A model generated the notes under the pieces. The model was not told the origin of the DNA, did not search any database, and saw only the letters and a list, made by a program, of their open reading frames with translations. Below, in pieces: positions 61,014 through 64,000 of a DNA stretch of 64,000 bases; position 1 is the first letter of the stretch, and the number at the start of each line of letters is the position of its first letter. Source of the stretch: JACQPU01 sp039961715 (GTDB taxonomy: Bacteria > Bacteroidota > Ignavibacteria > UBA10030); contig JABRVW010000042.1 in assembly GCA_039961715.1 (NCBI GenBank), forward strand, positions 62,001 to 126,000, given 5' to 3'. The translations under genes and the position numbers were made by a program.

Positions 61014-62354
61014 TCAATCCAGTCCGTTCCAGGACTCAATGAACGTCGTATCAAAGTTTCCGCTCCGAAAGCGCTCGTCTTTCATGAGCTTCTTGTGGAA
61101 CGGAATCGTTGTATGGATGCCTTCAACAACAAATTCATCCAGGGCATGGTACGCCTTCTCGATTGCCTCTTCGCGCCGTTTGCTCTTCACGATCAGCTTT
61201 GCGACGAGCGAATCGTAGAACGGCGGGATATGATACCCGTCGTATGCATGGGTATCCACTCTGACGCCGAATCCCCCCGGGAAGTGCAGGGTGTCGATTT
61301 TCCCCGGCGAAGGCCTGAAGTTGTGCCGCGGATCCTCGGCATTGATCCTGCATTCAATCGCGTGCCACTGGGGCTTCAAGGCTGCCTTCTTCACGCGTCC
61401 CCCGGCCGCCATCTCGATCTGCATCTTGACAAGGTCCACGCCGTACACCTCCTCCGTCACCGGATGCTCCACCTGAATCCGCGTGTTCATCTCCATGAAG
61501 TAGAAATTCTTGTGCTTGTCGAGGAGAAACTCAATCGTCCCCGCGCCCACGTACTTCACGCTTTTTGCGCCACGCACCGCGGCGGCGCCCATGGCTTCAC
61601 GCAGCTCGGGTGTGAGCGCCGGCGAAGGAGATTCCTCAACAAGCTTCTGATGCCGCCGCTGGATCGAACAATCGCGTTCGCCGAAATGCACCACGCTGCC
61701 GTGCCGGTCCCCCATGACCTGGATTTCCACATGACGGGGCTCTTCCACATACTTTTCAAGGTACACCGCCGCATTCCCGAATGCCGTTTCCGCTTCATGG
61801 CTTGCCGTCCTGAAGGCGTTCTCAAGCTCCGAGGCATCGCGGACAATCCGCATGCCGCGGCCGCCGCCGCCCGCCGAGGCCTTGATCATCACCGGATAGC
61901 CGATGTCGGAAGCGATGCGCTTTGCGTCGTTAAAATTCGAAATGGTCCCTTCCGAGCCCGGAACCACGGGAACCTCGGCTTTGCGCATCGTCTCCTTGGC
62001 AAGGGCCTTGTCGCCCATCGCCGAAATTGCCTCGGGCGAGGGCCCGATGAACGTAAGGCCTGAAGCGGCGCAAATCTCCGCAAAACTCGCGTTCTCGGCC
62101 AAAAACCCGTAACCCGGATGCACGGCATCGGCATTCGTAATCTCAGCCGCCGCCATGATGCGCGGGATGTTCAGATAACTCTCCTTGCTGGGGGGCGGTC
62201 CGATGCACACAGCCTCGTCGGCAAACTTGACGTGGAGGGACAAGCGATCGGCCTCGGAATACACGGCCACGGTCTTGATCCCCATCTCCCGACAGGCGCG
62301 AATCACGCGGAGGGCTATCTCGCCCCGGTTGGCTATGAGGACTTTCTTAAACAC
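61014..62354 (-). CDS. accC: Acetyl-CoA carboxylase, biotin carboxylase subunit
   Basis: 446 residues, the usual length. MFKKVLIANRGEIALRVIRA, the ATP-grasp glycine loop KASAGGGGRGMRIV, HFGERDCSIQRRHQKL, and EMNTRIQVEHPVTEEV are present. It carboxylates biotin on BCCP with bicarbonate and ATP, the first step of malonyl-CoA formation. It lies 25 bases after accB. Confidence 0.97.
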   Translation of the reverse strand: MFKKVLIANRGEIALRVIRACREMGIKTVAVYSEADRLSLHVKFADEAVCIGPPPSKESYLNIPRIMAAAEITNADAVHPGYGFLAENASFAEICAASGLTFIGPSPEAISAMGDKALAKETMRKAEVPVVPGSEGTISNFNDAKRIASDIGYPVMIKASAGGGGRGMRIVRDASELENAFRTASHEAETAFGNAAVYLEKYVEEPRHVEIQVMGDRHGSVVHFGERDCSIQRRHQKLVEESPSPALTPELREAMGAAAVRGAKSVKYVGAGTIEFLLDKHKNFYFMEMNTRIQVEHPVTEEVYGVDLVKMQIEMAAGGRVKKAALKPQWHAIECRINAEDPRHNFRPSPGKIDTLHFPGGFGVRVDTHAYDGYHIPPFYDSLVAKLIVKSKRREEAIEKAYHALDEFVVEGIHTTIPFHKKLMKDERFRSGNFDTTFIESWNGLD

Positions 62355-62379
62355 GGAGGGTCATTTATAGAGGTGAGGG

Positions 62380-62865
62380 TCAGGCCGGGTCGATATAAAA
62401 CAATACTTGATTGTATTCAACGGGCCTGGCGTTGTCAACGGCGATCTTCACGACTGTTCCGGCAATGTCGGATTCGATCTCATTCATGAGTTTCATGGCC
62501 TCAACGATACAAAGCACGTCTCCGGCCTTCACGGCCTGGCCTACTTCGACGTACGGCTCGGCATCAGGGGAGGGAGCACGATAGAATGTCCCCACGATCG
62601 GCGACCGGATTTCATGATAGGTCTTCTCAGCCGGTTTCGGTTTCTCTTCGGCCTGCGGAGCAGATGCCGGCGGGGGTGCGGCCTGAGGCTGAGGGGCCTG
62701 AACGGGCTGATACATGGGCACTTGCATCACAGGCTGAGGATATCCGCCGGTCGAATTCCGGTTCTTGGCAACCCTGATCTTCTTGCCTTCTTCCTCAATC
62801 TCCACTTCGTCAACATCGCTGTGTTCAACCAGCTTGATGATCTTTTTGATGTAGGAGAGATCCAT
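62380..62865 (-). CDS. accB: Biotin carboxyl carrier protein of acetyl-CoA carboxylase
   Basis: 161 residues from the ATG at 62865. An N-terminal segment (MDLSYIKKIIKLVEHSDVDE) leads to a Pro/Ala/Gln-rich linker at about 40-80 and a biotinyl domain with Lys125 in EAMKLMNEIE and the RAPSPDAEPYVEVGQ thumb-like loop. Biotinylated by BirA and used by accC. Confidence 0.96.
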   Translation of the reverse strand: MDLSYIKKIIKLVEHSDVDEVEIEEEGKKIRVAKNRNSTGGYPQPVMQVPMYQPVQAPQPQAAPPPASAPQAEEKPKPAEKTYHEIRSPIVGTFYRAPSPDAEPYVEVGQAVKAGDVLCIVEAMKLMNEIESDIAGTVVKIAVDNARPVEYNQVLFYIDPA

Positions 62866-62947
62866 GAGCGCTCCAATGTTGATCCCCAAGGAAAACTCGA
62901 AATCCTAATATCGAATTCGAAAAGGACCAGTCCTCGATCCGGAATTC

Positions 62948-62996
62948 GTATTTCCGATTTGGTGCTTGTTTCGTATTTCGTGCTTCGTATTTCGTG
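62948..62996. repeat. Heptanucleotide tract between efp and accB
   Basis: GTATTTC, CGATTTG, GTGCTTG, TTTCGTA, TTTCGTG, CTTCGTA, TTTCGTG in succession; a looser version continues to about 62905. Confidence 0.75.
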
Positions 62997-63002
62997 CTAT
63001 TT

Positions 63003-63566
63003 CTAGTTCTTCACCCGCTCCAGATACTCCCCCGTTCTCGTATCCACCTTGATCACATCCCCCTCATTGATGAAAAGCGGTACGTTCACTGTCGCGCCGG
63101 TTTCCACGGTTGCCGGCTTGGTCGCCCCCGTAGCCGTGTCCCCCTTGACACCAGGGACCGTCTCTACGACCTTCAATTGCACGTTGAATGGAATCTCCGC
63201 TCCGATCGCAGCACCATCCACCAGCATGAGCTGAATGGTTTCACCTTCCTTCAGGAACTTCGCTGCGTTACCCAGTATCTTTTCGTCGACGGGGATTTGC
63301 TCATAACTCTCCTTGTCCATGAACTGATAACTGGCACCGTCATGATACAGATACTGGAACTCCTTCTGGTCCACCCGCACCTCTTCAACGGTCTCCCCGG
63401 AACGGAACCGGTTCTCTGTCACGCGGCCGTTTCGGAGATTCCTGAGCTTCGCCTGAACGAAGGCTCTGAGATTCCCGGGGGTCCTGTGGATGAACTCATC
63501 TATCCGATGAAGCTCCCCATTGAACTTGATAACCATCCCAACACGAAAATCAGCGGTTGTTGCCAT
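63003..63566 (-). CDS. efp: Translation elongation factor P
   Basis: 187 residues with the three-barrel EF-P layout: KOW-like domain 1 (FRVGMVIKFNGELHRI), OB domains ending INEGDVIKVDTRTGEYLERV. EF-P relieves ribosome stalling at polyprolines. The tip loop is HRTPGNLRAF, so the position of the usually modified Lys34 is Asn32 here, with Arg34 two residues on; beta-lysylation is therefore impossible at that place. It heads the common efp-accB-accC cluster. Confidence 0.96.
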   Translation of the reverse strand: MATTADFRVGMVIKFNGELHRIDEFIHRTPGNLRAFVQAKLRNLRNGRVTENRFRSGETVEEVRVDQKEFQYLYHDGASYQFMDKESYEQIPVDEKILGNAAKFLKEGETIQLMLVDGAAIGAEIPFNVQLKVVETVPGVKGDTATGATKPATVETGATVNVPLFINEGDVIKVDTRTGEYLERVKN

Positions 63567-63632
63567 GAAATCACCAAAAAACGAATCGTTTTTGACAAAA
63601 ATTGAGCCATTTTGCCCAAAAAATGGGCAGAA

Positions 63633-63661
63633 AAGTTACACAAAAGAAGGAGTAATGTCAA
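63633..63661 (-). promoter_or_regulatory. Candidate efp promoter
   Basis: On the - strand TTGACA (63661-63656), 17 bases, TAACTT (63638-63633). The following TT also satisfies TAnnTTT. A TGCCCA/TGGGCA hairpin lies just after it in the leader. Confidence 0.65.
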
Positions 63662-63748
63662 GGAGATTAAAATTTGGTGATCGTGGTACGAAGATACACT
63701 CAGGAGGGACGAATGGCTGTCTGTCTATCTTCCGATTTCTGTTTTCTC

Positions 63749-63780
63749 TTTGGGTTTGCGGCCATTTGTGCGTATATTGG
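63749..63780 (+). promoter_or_regulatory. Bacteroidota-type promoter of the cysteine synthase-like gene
   Basis: TTTG at 63749-63752, 20 bases, TATATTGG at 63773-63780 (seven of eight to TAnnTTTG). Leader of about 57 bases before the ATG at 63844. Confidence 0.6.
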
Positions 63781-63843
63781 CCTCAAATCTCCGCTTTTCA
63801 AGCCAATTTTGGCAGATTTTGCAGTCGAAGGAGGTTCGAGCGA

Positions 63844-64000
63844 ATGCCTAAGGACCTTTCCAGGATCAAGTATCACGAAACCATCCTCTCCACCGTGGGT
63901 TTGACACCGCTGGTCAGGCTGAACAAGGTCACCGCGGGCCTCAAGCCCCACGTTTTCGCAAAGGTCGAGTTTTTCAATCCGGGCGGCTCGGTGAAGGACC
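63844..64000 (+). CDS. Cysteine synthase/cystathionine beta-synthase-type PLP enzyme (5' part only)
   Basis: 52 codons are visible before the window ends. AAGGAGG lies nine bases ahead of the ATG. The protein begins MPKDLSRIKYHETILSTVGL and continues TPLVRLNKVT and FFNPGGSVKD, whose lysine forms the Schiff base with PLP in this family. The HETILSTVG start and FFNPGG favour the cystathionine beta-synthase/O-acetylserine sulfhydrylase branch common in Bacteroidota, but the two cannot be separated without the C-terminal part. Confidence 0.9.
   Translation, partial: MPKDLSRIKYHETILSTVGLTPLVRLNKVTAGLKPHVFAKVEFFNPGGSVKD

Overview
The window looks like a chromosomal piece of a Bacteroidota/Chlorobi-group bacterium, most likely Ignavibacteria-like. 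The class is inferred, not proven. Two secreted proteins end in type IX secretion (T9SS) C-terminal tags with an N-x-PNPFN start. Several promoters fit the Bacteroidota pattern TTTG-N20-TAnnTTTG, including one exact match at 60496-60527. Intergenic gaps carry tracts with a 7-bp period. No tRNA, rRNA, CRISPR array, insertion sequence or phage gene was seen.

Left part (1-24173, mostly + strand) is housekeeping and stress metabolism. It holds a truncated YggS, a TPR protein, aroE, a LarE-like sulfur transferase and a DUF5916 outer-membrane protein. Next come a GAF/SpoIIE phosphatase, two methyltransferases, small membrane proteins and an SDR. A quinol-type nitric oxide reductase, a Crp/Fnr regulator and a YceI protein follow; the yceI promoter region has twin 14-bp palindromes. 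A SmtB/ArsR repressor with a CadA/ZntA-type ATPase has its own 12-12 operator. Then rplU-rpmA, malate dehydrogenase, a lipoprotein and a TonB-dependent receptor, with clear terminators between units.

Middle part (24243-28092, - strand) holds an RsbW-like kinase, a nucleoside hydrolase, an epimerase overlapping an MBL/beta-CASP protein, and an intergenic block with a 70-bp direct repeat pair and heptad tracts.

The most distinctive part is 28546-60473, all on the - strand. Transcription starts at a strong promoter in front of two histidine kinase/response regulator pairs. The second regulator is an NtrC-type sigma-54 activator. Directly downstream is a textbook sigma-54 promoter with a palindrome about 90 bp upstream of the predicted start. 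This leads into a three-gene cassette resembling PilV, PilW and PilX minor pilins but without a recognisable prepilin peptidase site. A T9SS beta-helix protein and an LVIVD-repeat lipoprotein follow, then a second, diverged copy of the same three-gene cassette. After that come a small exported protein and two overlapping receiver genes (one lacking its phospho-Asp). The stretch ends with three exported repeat proteins, one of about 3,270 residues with some 31 repeats. My reading is a two-component and sigma-54 controlled cell-surface/pilus-like locus, apparently not a standard T4P, T2SS or T9SS operon.

Right end (60604-64000): gcvH, accC, accB and efp on the - strand with a clear efp promoter, then the start of a cysteine synthase/cystathionine beta-synthase-type gene on the + strand.
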